A stretch of 64,000 nucleotides of DNA from Salminus brasiliensis. Its lineage: Eukaryota; Chordata; Actinopteri; Characiformes; Bryconidae. The notes below the pieces were generated by a model. The model was not told where the DNA came from. It saw only the letters and a program-made list of their open reading frames with translations, and made no database searches. The translations under genes and the position numbers were made by a program. The DNA lies in contig NC_132891.1 in the NCBI RefSeq assembly GCF_030463535.1, forward strand, positions 5,823,318 through 5,887,317, in the 5' to 3' direction. Positions 63,409-64,000 of this stretch are shown piece after piece (position 1 is the stretch's first letter; every line of letters starts with the position of its first letter).

Positions 63409-63527
63409 ATGGCGCCGTCCTGTATGACTATGTGCCATAGGGCTTCAGTGACTTTTCTGTGTGGAATAAGAGCTCCGGCGGTCACAGCAGCTTTCTACAC
63501 GCCTAAACTGGCTTCTGCTCAAGTGAG
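63409..63527 (+). CDS. First coding exon of an unidentified gene (possible mitochondrial protein)
   Basis: The ATG at 63409 has a good context (AAAATGGCG) and opens 39 complete codons plus 2 nt, ending at a donor (GTGAG|GTAAAG) at 63527/63528. The rest lies beyond the window. The peptide (MAPSCMTMCHRASVTFLCGI and on to YTPKLASAQV) has Arg and Lys residues, no acidic residues and many Ala/Ser/Thr. That is the composition of a mitochondrial targeting sequence. I do not recognise the protein. The gene faces away from gtsf1 across about 1.2 kb. The gene call rests on promoter character, start context and donor, and function is not assigned. Confidence 0.6.
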
Positions 63528-63851
63528 GTAAAGTATTTATCACAGAAAGAAATGCAGGTTATTGCATGCTAATGCTGCTGTGCCTGAGTCTGGGTGTCCG
63601 CCTGTTCTTCATGTGAGATGTCAGGTGTGGATGACATTAGGGAATCAGAGAATTTCCCCTATAAATGATGTTTAGCCTGTAATTTGCTGTAGTCACGTCC
63701 CACGATGTAGTCTGTGTAGCAGTGAAAGGTGTCTGTGAAAGGTTCAGCTTTAAGTAGGAGAAGGAAAAGCACTAAATGTTCAGTACTAAGCCCAGGCTGC
63801 TGACTTTGAGATATAATCTGGAGTCTAGTTTATTGGGTTGGCTTTTATATT

Positions 63852-64000
63852 ACCAGTATAACCACAATTCAATCAGTCAGTCCAGTATTATAACCAGTAT
63901 AACCACAATTCAATCAATCAGTCCAGTATTATAACCAGTATAACCACAATTCAATCAATCAGTCCAGTATTATAACCAGTATAACCACAATTCAATCAAT
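63852..64000. repeat. 41-bp minisatellite
   Basis: About 3.6 direct copies of a unit beginning ACCAGTATAACCACAATTCA, at 63852, 63893, 63934 and 63975, running off the window end. It lies in the first intron of the gene at 63409. The first copy differs by one base (CAGTCAG versus CAATCAG). Confidence 0.95.

Overview
The window looks like ordinary nuclear DNA of a teleost fish, most likely an ostariophysan (characin, catfish or electric-eel type lineage; this is an inference from the repeat repertoire). The evidence is spliced vertebrate genes with GT-AG introns, very large intergenic spaces, many Tc1-type transposon remnants, tRNA-derived SINEs, LINE 3' ends and long CA/TA microsatellites. Nothing prokaryotic or viral was seen, and I found no convincing new biological system. 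The unusual material is structural: recent tandem duplications, long inverted repeats and local minisatellites.

Four loci can be supported. (1) nr4a1 (+, coding 8925-11920 in six coding exons) is an orphan nuclear receptor of the Nur77 family, with a CRE-bearing promoter region near 6.6 kb, a second TATA-type promoter candidate at 8.4 kb and a 3' UTR to about 13.39 kb. (2) and (3) are two copies of an intronless reprimo-family gene (+, 29280-29528 and 33223-33471), carried on a 3943-bp tandem duplication whose copies are almost identical. (4) gtsf1 (-, coding 61914 down to 56853 in seven coding exons) encodes a two-CHHC-finger partner of PIWI proteins. A fifth gene starts at 63409 (+) in the opposite direction from gtsf1. 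Only its first coding exon is in the window and its identity is unknown; the N-terminus resembles a mitochondrial presequence.

Layout: 1-6.2 kb holds repeats and AT-rich microsatellite DNA. 6.2-13.4 kb is nr4a1. 13.4-27.5 kb is intergenic, with Tc1, MITE, SINE and LINE remnants, a 19/38-bp minisatellite and a 432/441-bp inverted repeat. 27.5-35.4 kb is the duplicated reprimo unit, and 35.1-38.45 kb is a second tandem duplication overlapping its end. 39.05-40.14 kb is a TTAGG-rich 71-bp minisatellite. 40.6-53 kb holds more transposon remnants. 53.0-54.6 kb is a complex fold-back region. 56.4-62.3 kb is gtsf1, and 63.3-64 kb is the start of the next gene with a 41-bp minisatellite in its first intron.

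The genes do not form a pathway: nr4a1 is an immediate-early transcription factor, reprimo proteins act in p53-linked G2 arrest, and gtsf1 acts in germline piRNA silencing. Coordinates of exons were set by hand from reading frame, splice consensus and family similarity recalled from knowledge; no search was run.
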